Shown here piece by piece: positions 24,980-33,649 of a stretch of 64,000 nucleotides of DNA (position 1 is the stretch's first letter; each line of letters starts with the position of its first letter). Location of the stretch: NCBI RefSeq assembly GCF_014218335.1, contig NZ_AP023367.1, positions 2,481,501 through 2,545,500 on the forward strand, given 5' to 3'. Below the pieces are notes generated by a model. That model saw only the letters and a list, made by a program, of their open reading frames with translations, ran no database searches and had not been told where the DNA came from. This DNA is from Anaerocolumna cellulosilytica. GTDB taxonomy: Bacteria; Bacillota; Clostridia; Lachnospirales; Lachnospiraceae. A program made the position numbers and the translations under genes.

Positions 24980-25810
24980 ATGAAATATAAAAAAGTTTTA
25001 TCCTCCAAAGGGATGGTAACCTTTGTGTGGGTGTTAGGTTTAGTGATAGTCTGGGAGCTATTTGCCTACTACATAGAAGGCACAAAAAGAACACCGGAAA
25101 ATATTCTTCCCCACATCTATCAGATTATTGGTTCCATCTTTAGTACCAAACCAGTCAGCAGCGGTCAGACAGCAATTCAGCTTGTTATGTCCAACGCGGG
25201 GGCAACTCTTTTTAGGGCAGGAATTGGTTTTTTAATTGGTATGACTGGTGGTTTTCTCCTGGCCTTACTTATGAATCTGTCCGGTATTGTTGAAAAGATA
25301 GCATTTCCTTATCTTATGATTATTCAGATGATTCCCATTCTTGGTATGGCACCGATTGTTCTTGCAATTACAAAGGATATTGGAGTAAGCCGTATGGTTA
25401 TTGCAGCCATCTTAACTTTTTATCCAGTATCTACCAATACGTTGGCTGGTTTTAAATCCGTAGAAAAAGAGAAGCACGATTTGATGCATATATGTGCTGC
25501 CAATCCGTTTCAAATATATACGAAGACGTTAATTCCTTCCTGTATCCCCTACTTTTTCACGGGATTAAAAATATCCGCACCAATGGCTATTACAGCTTCA
25601 ATTCTGGTAGACACCTTACAAGGAGACGGTGGATTAGGGGTTATGCTTTCCCAGTCATTAAAACATGCCATGTCAATCTATGTATTTTGGCAAATCGTAA
25701 TATTCAGTGCCGCTATCGGTATTTTAAGTTTTTATATGATGGGAGTTATTGAAAAGATATTTTTACCTCATAAACGCAGCAGAAGTAATGGAAAGAAGGT
25801 GGAAGAATAA
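24980..25810 (+). CDS. ABC transporter permease, first subunit (SsuC-like)
   Basis: About 276 residues with six probable membrane helices. The cytoplasmic coupling loop is visible as HDLMHICAANPFQIYTKTLI followed by PSCIPYFFTGLKIS, the EAA-type motif of BPD_transp_1 permeases. It begins two bases after the ATPase stop, with GAGGGGG as ribosome site, and its stop overlaps the ATG of the second permease (TAATG). Different permease genes in tandem indicate a heterodimeric channel. Confidence 0.9.
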   Translation: MKYKKVLSSKGMVTFVWVLGLVIVWELFAYYIEGTKRTPENILPHIYQIIGSIFSTKPVSSGQTAIQLVMSNAGATLFRAGIGFLIGMTGGFLLALLMNLSGIVEKIAFPYLMIIQMIPILGMAPIVLAITKDIGVSRMVIAAILTFYPVSTNTLAGFKSVEKEKHDLMHICAANPFQIYTKTLIPSCIPYFFTGLKISAPMAITASILVDTLQGDGGLGVMLSQSLKHAMSIYVFWQIVIFSAAIGILSFYMMGVIEKIFLPHKRSRSNGKKVEE

Positions 25811-26652
25811 TGGAAGCAGGAAATGTATTCACTCTGGTACAGAAGAAAAAGAGAGTGAAAGCCAGAGGAAAAATAAATTCTGTTGTATCATTTTTATATC
25901 CGGTTGCTTTCGGAGCTCTGCTAATTATTCTCTGGCAGACAGAAATACTTCATAAAATAATCGGAACAGATACTTTTACACTCCCTTTGCCTAGCAGAAT
26001 ATTTGCTATTATCGGAGAGAACTTTCCTAAGGTTATAACCAATGTGCAGGCAACAGTTATAGTGGCTTTGTGTGGACTATTGCTTGGTTCTTTGTTTGGA
26101 TATTTTGTAGCAATCATTGCAACAGTCTTTCCTAAATGGGGTGCGGGTGGACTTAACATTGTATCTGCCTTTAATGCAGTCCCTATTGTTGCACTTGCTC
26201 CGGTTATTACCAACTGGACAAAAGATGTAAGCAGCGATGCCAATACCAGAAGTATGTTTGCAAAAGCACTGGTGGTTATGGTGGTGTGTACGGCATCAAT
26301 GAGTGTAAATGCATTTCGTGGATTAACAGAAATGACACCGTTTTCAGAGGATTTGATGAAAACTTATGCTGCCGGTAGGTTTGAAACCTTTGTAAAACTT
26401 AGACTTCCCAATAGTATACCCTATGTTTTTACAGCTCTGCGGGTAAGTGTACCGGCTAGCGTCATCAGTGCCCTAGTTAGCGAGTATTTTGCAGAATATA
26501 TAATTGGTGTCGGCAGACAGATTAGAGAAAATATTGTTCTTGCCCAATATGCAACTGCATGGGCGTATATTACAGTCGCATGTTTTATCGGAATAGTAAT
26601 GTATGCTATTTTAATGGTTGTTGAAGGTGTTTTGTTGAAAAACCGCAGATAA
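25810..26652 (+). CDS. ABC transporter permease, second subunit (SsuC-like)
   Basis: 280 residues, six probable membrane helices. The EAA-type loop is MKTYAAGRFETFVKLRLPNS followed by IPYVFTALRVS. It is clearly related to, but distinct from, the first permease, as in thiamin-precursor (ThiX-like) and hydantoin/pyrimidine importers, where two permeases pair. Translation is coupled to the upstream gene by the one-base overlap. The 108 bases to the binding-protein gene contain a short hairpin. Confidence 0.88.
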   Translation: MEAGNVFTLVQKKKRVKARGKINSVVSFLYPVAFGALLIILWQTEILHKIIGTDTFTLPLPSRIFAIIGENFPKVITNVQATVIVALCGLLLGSLFGYFVAIIATVFPKWGAGGLNIVSAFNAVPIVALAPVITNWTKDVSSDANTRSMFAKALVVMVVCTASMSVNAFRGLTEMTPFSEDLMKTYAAGRFETFVKLRLPNSIPYVFTALRVSVPASVISALVSEYFAEYIIGVGRQIRENIVLAQYATAWAYITVACFIGIVMYAILMVVEGVLLKNRR

Positions 26653-26731
26653 ATGCAGGAAATCAACTGATATATAATACGAATTTAAACTTAAAAACAA
26701 AAAGCAAGTGTGAAAGTGCTCAATAATTGTA

Positions 26732-26747
26732 TGCCGCCGAAGCGGCA
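26732..26747 (+). other. compact intercistronic hairpin
   Basis: TGCCGC (26732-26737), loop CGAA and GCGGCA (26742-26747) form a GC-rich stem directly before the ribosome site of the binding-protein gene. Such a stem could stabilise the downstream message or tune translation. It has no T-tract and is not a terminator. Confidence 0.55.
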
Positions 26748-26760
26748 GAGGGAGGTTATT

Positions 26761-27903
26761 ATGAGAAAAAAAGTTTGGTTTACAATGATATCGTTGGTAC
26801 TTATTTTAGCATTAACTGCTTGTAGCAGTAATACACCGGCATCTAGTTCAGGTAATAATGCAGGTACATCCGGAGTAAGTAAGGATAGTGAAACCTCAGA
26901 TGCATATTTTGATAAAGGCACGGCAGTAAAAGATATTATAGCTAAAGCCAGCTCAGAAGGTAAAGTGGGTAACTGGGGACTAGGCAATGAATATGAAGTT
27001 CAAGCACTTTTAACTAAGTACGGTCAACCGACTACTTACTTAAGCCAGGCTTTTGATATGGATGGTTTTGATGATGATTCCATTCTGCTTGCTTCTGCTA
27101 TGACTTATAATGAATATGGGCTTGTCGTAAATGCGTATGACGGTGGTTACGATTATGGCGATAAGGTCGGCTTTATAGATATGAATGATGAAGGTGTTGC
27201 TATGTTAGAAGATAATATTTTTACCACAAAAGCGTTTGCGAGCGAGAATCCCAATACAGTAAAAGCATTTATCTATGCTTCTATGAAAGGCTGGGAATAT
27301 GCCTGTGAAAATCCGGAAGAAGCAGCAGAAATTGTTTATAAATATGGATCTTCTGTATCTACCGAACACCAGGCCTATATGGCAAGTGAAGTTAAGAAGC
27401 TGATAGAGACAGATACAACCGGTGCTTCTGTAACTGATTACGGTAAGATGGATGAAGCAGCCATGCAGCAGACGCTTGACTTGGCAAAAGAATACATTAA
27501 GCTGGATGATTCTGCTGCAGCAGATAAGTTAAAAGCATTATCCTTAGAGGATATCAGAGATACTACTTATTGGGAAGGTGCCAATGCTTCAATAGACGGT
27601 AACTTCGGTCCTCTTGAAAAAACAAGTGTTTCCATTCAGCTAAAATGGCTGCCCCAGGCACAGTTTATGGGTTATTACGTAGCACTTGAAAAAGGTTATT
27701 ATAGCGAAGTAGGCTTAGAAGTTAAAATCGTACCCGGCGGTGGTGATATCGGTGAAACAACGGCCGTATATAATGGTTCTGTTGACTTTGGTGTAACTTG
27801 GGTATCTAATCTGATCGCTGCGAATGCTGGTGGAATGGATTTATTAGAAGTGGCACAGGTATATCAGCGTTCCGGTCTGGTATTGATATACAAGACGAAT
27901 TAA
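26761..27903 (+). CDS. ABC substrate-binding lipoprotein, circularly permuted NMT1/SsuA-type
   Basis: 380 residues. A lipoprotein signal (ISLVLILALTAC, Cys21) and a Ser/Gly linker come first. From residue about 69 the protein shows what is normally the second part of NMT1-type binding proteins: KVGNWGLGNEYEVQALLTKY, LASAMTYNEYG, FIDMNDEGVAMLEDNIF and GWEYACENPEEAAEIV. From residue about 287 to the end comes the normal first part: VSIQLKWLPQAQFMGYYVAL, EKGYYSEVGLEVKIVPGG, VDFGVTWVSNL and QVYQRSGLVLIYKTN. The parts are therefore exchanged, with the break at the inter-lobe hinge. GGGAGG precedes the ATG. It should bind a pyrimidine or hydantoin-like compound outside the cell. Confidence 0.85.
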   Translation: MRKKVWFTMISLVLILALTACSSNTPASSSGNNAGTSGVSKDSETSDAYFDKGTAVKDIIAKASSEGKVGNWGLGNEYEVQALLTKYGQPTTYLSQAFDMDGFDDDSILLASAMTYNEYGLVVNAYDGGYDYGDKVGFIDMNDEGVAMLEDNIFTTKAFASENPNTVKAFIYASMKGWEYACENPEEAAEIVYKYGSSVSTEHQAYMASEVKKLIETDTTGASVTDYGKMDEAAMQQTLDLAKEYIKLDDSAAADKLKALSLEDIRDTTYWEGANASIDGNFGPLEKTSVSIQLKWLPQAQFMGYYVALEKGYYSEVGLEVKIVPGGGDIGETTAVYNGSVDFGVTWVSNLIAANAGGMDLLEVAQVYQRSGLVLIYKTN

Positions 27904-27935
27904 TATTTTAACTAAATAAGTGTAAATAAAACATC

Positions 27936-27989
27936 AAGGAGGAGAAGCATTTACTTGCCTCAGTTAATAGTAGATGCTTTTCCTTTCTT
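27936..27989 (+). terminator. hairpin between binding-protein and hydA genes
   Basis: AAGGAGGAGAAGCAT (27936-27950) pairs with ATGCTTTTCCTTTCTT (27974-27989), with several G-T pairs and a 23-base loop. The second arm is U-rich in the RNA. It may be a weak terminator or processing stem that separates transporter from enzyme expression. Confidence 0.45.
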
Positions 27990-28068
27990 ATACCCTGAAT
28001 AAGAAATAATATCTAAAGGATTAGGGTGTAATTATCTGATAAACACGTAAGCAGCAAGGAGGAAGTAT

Positions 28069-29433
28069 ATGGATTTATTAATTAAAAATGGAACACTTAT
28101 CAACTCAAAAGAGAATAGTAGAGCAGATATTGCAGTAGAAAATGGCAAAATCACAGCTATTGGAAAAGATCTGCAGGCGAAAGAAAAGACAGAAATTGTA
28201 GACGCAGCTGGTAAACTGGTATTGCCGGGAGCAATTGATGTTCATACGCATCTTGCCATGCCTTTTGGAGGCACAATATCAGCAGATGGTTATTTTTCCG
28301 GTACCAGAGCGGCAGCCTGTGGCGGGACAACTACGGTATTTGATTTTGCATTGCAGGATTTCAATGAAAATCTGGTGGATACAGTAAAAAGAAGGGACGC
28401 TCTGGCAGCCCCTGAAGCGGCGGTTGATTATGCCTTTCACGTAGGTGTTAAAGATGTACATGGTGATTTACTGAATTCCATGACCGAAGCGGTTGCATAT
28501 GGAGTTCCTTCCTTTAAAGTATTTATGGTGTATGATTTTGGTGTTACAGATGGTGTGTTTTATCAGATACTTGAAAAGGCAAAAGAATGTGGAGCACTAA
28601 TTAGCGTTCATGCAGAAAATAAAGAAATCATAAATGTGCTTACAGAGCGTTACTTATCTCAAGGAAAAACCAGTGCATGGTATCATTATAAGTCCAGGCC
28701 GGAATTCGTAGAGGCAGAAGCGGACTATCGTGCTATAAAATGGGCGAAGTCTTTAAATACATCCTTATATATTGTTCATCTTGCTAATAAAGAAGGAGTT
28801 GAAATGGTAACTAGAGCTAAAGAGGAAGGGTATGAAATCTATGCGGAAACCTGCCCTCAATACCTGCATTTTACCAAGGAAGTATACAAAAGAGAAGATG
28901 GACGTAATTTTGTGTGCTCTCCGCCAATCAAAGGAGCAGAAAGTAAGGATGCACTATGGGAAGCTATCAAAAGAGGAGATATTGATACAATCGCTACAGA
29001 CCATTGTCCGTTCCAAAGCTATGAAAAAGACTGGGGAAAAGATGATTTTACCAAGATTCCCAATGGCTGTGCAGCCATAGAAAATATGTATCCCTATATG
29101 CTGGCAGCTGCGAATGCCGGAAAGATTAGTTTCCAAAAAGCGGTAGAGTTATGCTGTGAAAACCCTGCAAGAATATTTGGCTGCCAGGAAAAAGGGTTCT
29201 TAAGTGTAGGAAAAGATGCAGATATTGTAATATATGATACCAACAAAGATTTTACCATAACCTGTGAATCCATGCATTCGGATTATGACCACACCATATG
29301 GGAAGGGTTAAACCTTCATGGATACCCTGTTCAGACCTATTCCAGAGGCAGATTGGTATACGATAAGGGAGAATTTGTAGGAGAAGCAGGCTGGGGTAAA
29401 TTAGTCAAACGTGTCCCTCGGGTTACATCTTAA
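28069..29433 (+). CDS. hydA: dihydropyrimidinase/D-hydantoinase
   Basis: 454 residues, full length. Metal ligands of the amidohydrolase barrel are in place: DVHTHLAMPF (HxH), PSFKVFMVYDF (the Lys that is carbamylated), SVHAENKEI, YIVHLANKEG and IATDHCPF (final Asp). The enzyme opens the ring of dihydrouracil or dihydrothymine to N-carbamoyl-beta-amino acids. The neighbouring dehydrogenase and carbamoyl amidase make pyrimidine breakdown the likely role, over general hydantoin use. AAGGAGG precedes the ATG. The ring-opening step is cytosolic. Confidence 0.93.
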   Translation: MDLLIKNGTLINSKENSRADIAVENGKITAIGKDLQAKEKTEIVDAAGKLVLPGAIDVHTHLAMPFGGTISADGYFSGTRAAACGGTTTVFDFALQDFNENLVDTVKRRDALAAPEAAVDYAFHVGVKDVHGDLLNSMTEAVAYGVPSFKVFMVYDFGVTDGVFYQILEKAKECGALISVHAENKEIINVLTERYLSQGKTSAWYHYKSRPEFVEAEADYRAIKWAKSLNTSLYIVHLANKEGVEMVTRAKEEGYEIYAETCPQYLHFTKEVYKREDGRNFVCSPPIKGAESKDALWEAIKRGDIDTIATDHCPFQSYEKDWGKDDFTKIPNGCAAIENMYPYMLAAANAGKISFQKAVELCCENPARIFGCQEKGFLSVGKDADIVIYDTNKDFTITCESMHSDYDHTIWEGLNLHGYPVQTYSRGRLVYDKGEFVGEAGWGKLVKRVPRVTS

Positions 29434-29508
29434 GTTACTGCAAACCTAATAAGGATATAAGATTCATGAAGTCTAAATTATGAATTCATAAGATAGGAGA
29501 TGACAGAT

Positions 29509-31014
29509 ATGCCGGTAAACCAATTGTATGCAGATATATTTTTAACACAAGAGTCAGCCAGGTGCCTTTTATGCCACGCACCGGCGTGTACAAGTGCCTG
29601 TAGTGAAAAACTTGATCCGGCAGGCTTTATCCGTGCCGTTAGATTTGAAAATAAGCAAAACAGTTATAGGCACATAAAAACTTCTGCTTGTGAAAGCTGT
29701 GATGCACCTTGTGAAAAAGCCTGTATTCACTACGATTTTTCCATCCGTATACGGGAAATGGCACAGTTAGCACGAACGCGAGAAACAAAAGCAAAAGAGG
29801 CAGATCTTTCCATTGATTTTTGTGGTATCCCCTGTGAGAATCCTTTTTTCTTATCTTCGTCTGTAGTTGCCAGTAATTACGAAATGTGTGCAAATGCTCT
29901 ACGAGCAGGCTGGGGTGGTATTGTATTTAAAACCATAGGTTTTTTACAACCAAAAGAAGTATCTCCAAGGTTTGATGCTACAAAGAAGGAAGGCACCCCT
30001 TTCGTTGGCTTTCGAAATCTGGAACAGATTGCAGAACATGCATTGGAGGAAAATCTTTTTTATTTAAAGAAATTAAAGGAAGACTTTCCGACTAAAATAA
30101 TAGTAGCATCCATAATGGGTCAGACCGATGAGGAATGGACGGAGCTTGCTAAGAGGGTAACAGATACGGGGGTTGATATGATTGAATGTAACTTTTCCTG
30201 TCCTCACATGTCTGCCCATGGTCTTGGTGCGGATGTTGGTCAGACTCCGGAGTTAGTAAAACATTATACGGAACTTACAAAAAAAGGTACCCATCTGCCT
30301 GTACTGGCTAAAATGACTCCTAATATCGGACATATGGAAATACCTGCCATTGCAGCTATGGAGGGTGGTGCTGACGGTATTGCGGCCATCAATACGATTA
30401 AGAGTATCAGTGGTTTAGAGCTTGGGAAGATGGCTCCGCCTCCGCATATTGACGGAAAATCTGCCGTTTCCGGTTATTCTGGTAAGGCAGTAAAGCCAAT
30501 TGCTTTACGTTTTATTCATGATATTGCAAAACACGAAAGGTTAAAAGGTGTGCCTATCAGCGGTATGGGCGGTATTGAAACCTGGTATGATGCAGCAGAG
30601 TTTATTGCCTTAGGCTGTGAAAATATTCAGATAACAACTGCTGTTATGCAGTATGGTTACCGTATCATTGATGATTTGATTTCAGGACTTAAAAACTATA
30701 TGGCGGAAAACGGCTATAAAAATCTGAAAGAGTTTGCAGGCAGTGCCTTGTCGAATCTGGTAAATGCTGATAAACTGGACAGAGATACAGTTGTATATCC
30801 GGTTATTGATAAAGAAAAATGTATCGGCTGTGGAAGATGTTATATATCCTGTGCAGATGCAGGACACCAGGCAATTCGTTATAATGAAGAGACTAAAAAA
30901 ACGCAGGTACTTGCAAAAGACTGTGTAGGATGTCATCTATGTCTGTTGGTTTGTCCCTGCACAGCAATCAGCACGGGAAAGAGAGTCAGAAAACCGGCAC
31001 ATATGACCGTATAA
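29509..31014 (+). CDS. dihydropyrimidine dehydrogenase, PreA type, with N-terminal Fe-S domain
   Basis: 501 residues. The C-terminal 400 match PreA: an FMN barrel with ECNFSCPHMSAHGLGADVGQ, VLAKMTPNI and GMGGIETWYDAAEFI, then two [4Fe-4S] motifs, CIGCGRCYISC and CVGCHLCLLVCPC. The first 95 residues carry another Cys cluster (ARCLLCHAPACTSACSEKLD and CESCDAPCEKAC) resembling the N terminus of PreT/GltD, but the FAD and NAD(P)H domains of PreT are absent. It should reduce uracil or thymine to the dihydro form. The electron donor is unclear. TAGGAG sets the ATG at 29509. Confidence 0.88.
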   Translation: MPVNQLYADIFLTQESARCLLCHAPACTSACSEKLDPAGFIRAVRFENKQNSYRHIKTSACESCDAPCEKACIHYDFSIRIREMAQLARTRETKAKEADLSIDFCGIPCENPFFLSSSVVASNYEMCANALRAGWGGIVFKTIGFLQPKEVSPRFDATKKEGTPFVGFRNLEQIAEHALEENLFYLKKLKEDFPTKIIVASIMGQTDEEWTELAKRVTDTGVDMIECNFSCPHMSAHGLGADVGQTPELVKHYTELTKKGTHLPVLAKMTPNIGHMEIPAIAAMEGGADGIAAINTIKSISGLELGKMAPPPHIDGKSAVSGYSGKAVKPIALRFIHDIAKHERLKGVPISGMGGIETWYDAAEFIALGCENIQITTAVMQYGYRIIDDLISGLKNYMAENGYKNLKEFAGSALSNLVNADKLDRDTVVYPVIDKEKCIGCGRCYISCADAGHQAIRYNEETKKTQVLAKDCVGCHLCLLVCPCTAISTGKRVRKPAHMTV

Positions 31015-31038
31015 ACAGCAGAAGGAGTCACAGTTTAT

Positions 31039-32205
31039 ATGGCAATTACACTATCTAGATTATTTGCTAATTCAGAGAAAAATTATAATATAAAGCTCAT
31101 AGCGGGTCAAAGAGGAATGAAGAATCTGGTTCGATGGGTGCATATGGTGGAAGATCGGGAAGTTCCGGGATTCTTACACGGGAATGAGTTGATTCTTACA
31201 ACCGGAATTGCACAAACCGGCACACAGTGGATAGAGATTTTTGTAAAAAATCTAAGAAAACATGGGGCAATAGGATTGATTTTAAATGTTGGCCCATATA
31301 TCAATTCGATACCCAGGGAGGTAATTACGTATTGTGATGATAATGAATTTCCCCTATTTACGGTACCTTGGGAAATCCATCTAATTGATGTTACCTTTGA
31401 TTTTTGTCATCGAATTATTGCGAATGAAGAGAATGAAACCAGTATAGCTACTGCCTTTCGTAACCTGATATTTTCACCTGGGAATAGGGAGGCTTATGTC
31501 AGTGCCTTAGAACGCAGAGGATTCCATAACCATGGAGAATATACCCTGCTATTGATGCAGGCAGCTAGAAACGGCACACTGATATCCGGCGACGAATGGC
31601 ATAATATCCAGTTTACCATGCAAAGTGTATTAAAGAATATTGATAAGCCCTTTTGCATTTTTGACCAGGAGAATTATCTTGTTATGACTGCATCAGGAGT
31701 AAATAGTACGCAGATGGAAGCTTATGCAAAAATTCTAAATAGCGAGTTATTCAATCAATTTAAAAATGTCACTGTTAACGTGGGTATCTCGGATACGGTT
31801 ACAGGCTATTATGATATGCATATCTGTTATAAACAGGCTTTTACGGCTTCCAATACTGCTAAACTTTTAGAGAAACAGATTCTGAACTATCAGGATACAG
31901 GAATCTATAAACTGCTATATGCAGTTGAAGATGTGAGAGTTCTAAGAAGATATATAGACGATACCTTTCATATGATAATAGAGTATGATTCGAGGCATAA
32001 TACAGATTATTTAAATACCTTAAAATGCTATCTAGAAAATAACGGCAGCATACAAAAAGTTTCCAGTCAAATGGAAGTTCATAGAAATACGATTAATTAT
32101 AAGATGAAGTTTATTCGGGAGAACTTTGGAATTAAATTAGAATACAGCGATATTGCAAGCCTTTGGTTGGCTTTTAATATGAAAGAAATAGTAGATAGAA
32201 ACTAA
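31039..32205 (+). CDS. PucR-family transcriptional regulator
   Basis: 388 residues. The N terminus is a PucR domain (LIAGQRGMKNLVRWVHMVED, then GNELILTTGIA and GLILNVG). The C terminus is the PucR-type helix-turn-helix: TLKCYLENNGSIQKVSSQME and VHRNTINYKMKFIRENF. PucR proteins sense purine or pyrimidine breakdown intermediates in several Gram-positives. Its place inside the operon suggests it controls these genes, perhaps through the palindromes at 23906-24002. GAAGGAG precedes the ATG. Confidence 0.88.
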   Translation: MAITLSRLFANSEKNYNIKLIAGQRGMKNLVRWVHMVEDREVPGFLHGNELILTTGIAQTGTQWIEIFVKNLRKHGAIGLILNVGPYINSIPREVITYCDDNEFPLFTVPWEIHLIDVTFDFCHRIIANEENETSIATAFRNLIFSPGNREAYVSALERRGFHNHGEYTLLLMQAARNGTLISGDEWHNIQFTMQSVLKNIDKPFCIFDQENYLVMTASGVNSTQMEAYAKILNSELFNQFKNVTVNVGISDTVTGYYDMHICYKQAFTASNTAKLLEKQILNYQDTGIYKLLYAVEDVRVLRRYIDDTFHMIIEYDSRHNTDYLNTLKCYLENNGSIQKVSSQMEVHRNTINYKMKFIRENFGIKLEYSDIASLWLAFNMKEIVDRN

Positions 32206-32277
32206 TGTGAAATAGAAAACGATTTTCACACCCTAATTTGAGGAAATGCTGTATTTGTATGCAGATGCGGCATACAA
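32206..32277. promoter_or_regulatory. two inverted repeats between pucR-like and aminotransferase genes
   Basis: TGTGAAA (32206-32212) and TTTCACA (32224-32230) form an 11-bp-spaced dyad directly after the regulator stop. TTGTATGC (32255-32262) and GCATACAA (32270-32277) form a second, with a 7-base loop. Their position suggests separate control of the downstream enzymes, either as operators or as RNA stems. Confidence 0.45.
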
Positions 32278-32308
32278 TAAAGAGCGAATAGGAATGGAGG
32301 ATAAACTT

Positions 32309-33631
32309 ATGACTTCTGAAGAAGTAAAAACCATGCAAACCAATTATGTTTTACAATCCTGGTCAAAACAAAAGGGGCTAAATCCCATAGCGATAAAAAG
32401 AGCAGAAGGAATCTACATGTGGGATTTTGATGATAAGAAATACAGCGATATGTCAGCACAGCTAGTCAACCTAAATGTAGGACACGGAAATCGTTATATT
32501 ATAGATGCTATAAAGGAACAGGCTGAACAGTACTGCTATATTTCACCCAGCTATGGCAGTGAGCCAAGAGCAGAGCTTGCAAAAATGCTGATTGAACGTC
32601 TGCCGGATAATATGGGAAAGGTATTCTTTACAAACGGCGGAGCGGATGCCAATGAAAATGCAATAAAGATGGCAAGAATGTATACCGGAAGAGATAAGAT
32701 ATTCTCCAGATACCGTAGTTACCATGGTTCGACCTTTGGTGCAGGTAATCTGACAGGGGAACCGAGAAGATATCCTTTAGAGCCTGGAATACCGGGGTTT
32801 GTGAAGTTCTTTGATCCTTATATTTATCGTGAAAAGATTCCTTTTGAATCTGAGGAAGCAGCGGCAGAATATTATGTGGATAAACTAAGAGAGCAGATTT
32901 GTTATGAAGGTGCTGCCAATGTGGCGGCTATTGTATTAGAAACTGTAACCGGTTCTAATGGTATTATTATTCCACCCAAAGGGTATCTAAAAGGAATCAG
33001 AAATATCTGTGATGAATTCGGAATTATGCTTATTTGTGACGAAGTAATGGCAGGTTTTGGCAGAACTGGTAAGATGTTTGCTTTTGAAAACTGGGATATT
33101 AAGCCGGATATGGTTACCTTTGCAAAGGGAGTTACCTGCGGTTATGTACAGTTGGGCGGTGTGGCAGTCAGCAAAGAAATTGCAGCATATTTTGAAGACA
33201 ATACGCTGCTTTGTGGTCTCACCTACAGCGGTCATCCCTTAGCTTGTGCGGCGGGTGTTGCCTGCCTAAAATTCTATGATGACACAAATATATTAGAAAA
33301 GGTCAATCAAGTGGGTAAAGTGCTTGGTGAGAAGCTGAATGAATTAAAAGAAAAACATGACTGTGTGGGAGATGTACGGTATATCGGTTTGTTCTCAGCA
33401 ATTGAACTGGTTAAATCCAAATCTACAAAAGAACCACTGGTACCATACGGTAGTGACACGGCGGGAATTATGAAAGGTATAATCGGAAGGCTTGCAAAAA
33501 AAGGGTTTATGACCTATTCCCATGAAAATATGATTTTGATTGCACCGCCTCTTATAATAACAGCAGAACAGCTGGTTGAAGAGCTTATTAAAGTGGATGA
33601 AGTATTAACAGAAGTAGATGCAGAAATTTAA
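32309..33631 (+). CDS. class-III aminotransferase, probable beta-alanine transaminase
   Basis: 440 residues. PLP-enzyme motifs: FTNGGADANENAIKMAR, FSRYRSYHGSTFGAGNLTGE, LICDEVMAGFGRTGKMFAFE and VTFAKGVTCGYVQLGG, where the Lys binds PLP. It resembles omega-amino acid:pyruvate transaminases. In this operon the natural substrate is beta-alanine (or beta-aminoisobutyrate), giving malonate semialdehyde; this is inferred from context. The ATG at 32309 follows TGGAGG; two longer in-frame starts lie within or before that site. Confidence 0.87.
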   Translation: MTSEEVKTMQTNYVLQSWSKQKGLNPIAIKRAEGIYMWDFDDKKYSDMSAQLVNLNVGHGNRYIIDAIKEQAEQYCYISPSYGSEPRAELAKMLIERLPDNMGKVFFTNGGADANENAIKMARMYTGRDKIFSRYRSYHGSTFGAGNLTGEPRRYPLEPGIPGFVKFFDPYIYREKIPFESEEAAAEYYVDKLREQICYEGAANVAAIVLETVTGSNGIIIPPKGYLKGIRNICDEFGIMLICDEVMAGFGRTGKMFAFENWDIKPDMVTFAKGVTCGYVQLGGVAVSKEIAAYFEDNTLLCGLTYSGHPLACAAGVACLKFYDDTNILEKVNQVGKVLGEKLNELKEKHDCVGDVRYIGLFSAIELVKSKSTKEPLVPYGSDTAGIMKGIIGRLAKKGFMTYSHENMILIAPPLIITAEQLVEELIKVDEVLTEVDAEI

Positions 33632-33649
33632 GGAGAGGAGCTTTTACAT

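Noticed and set aside
26710-26760. Longer start for the binding-protein gene
   Set aside because: The extra 17 codons are read through a GC-rich hairpin and the ribosome site; the signal peptide begins at the ATG at 26761.
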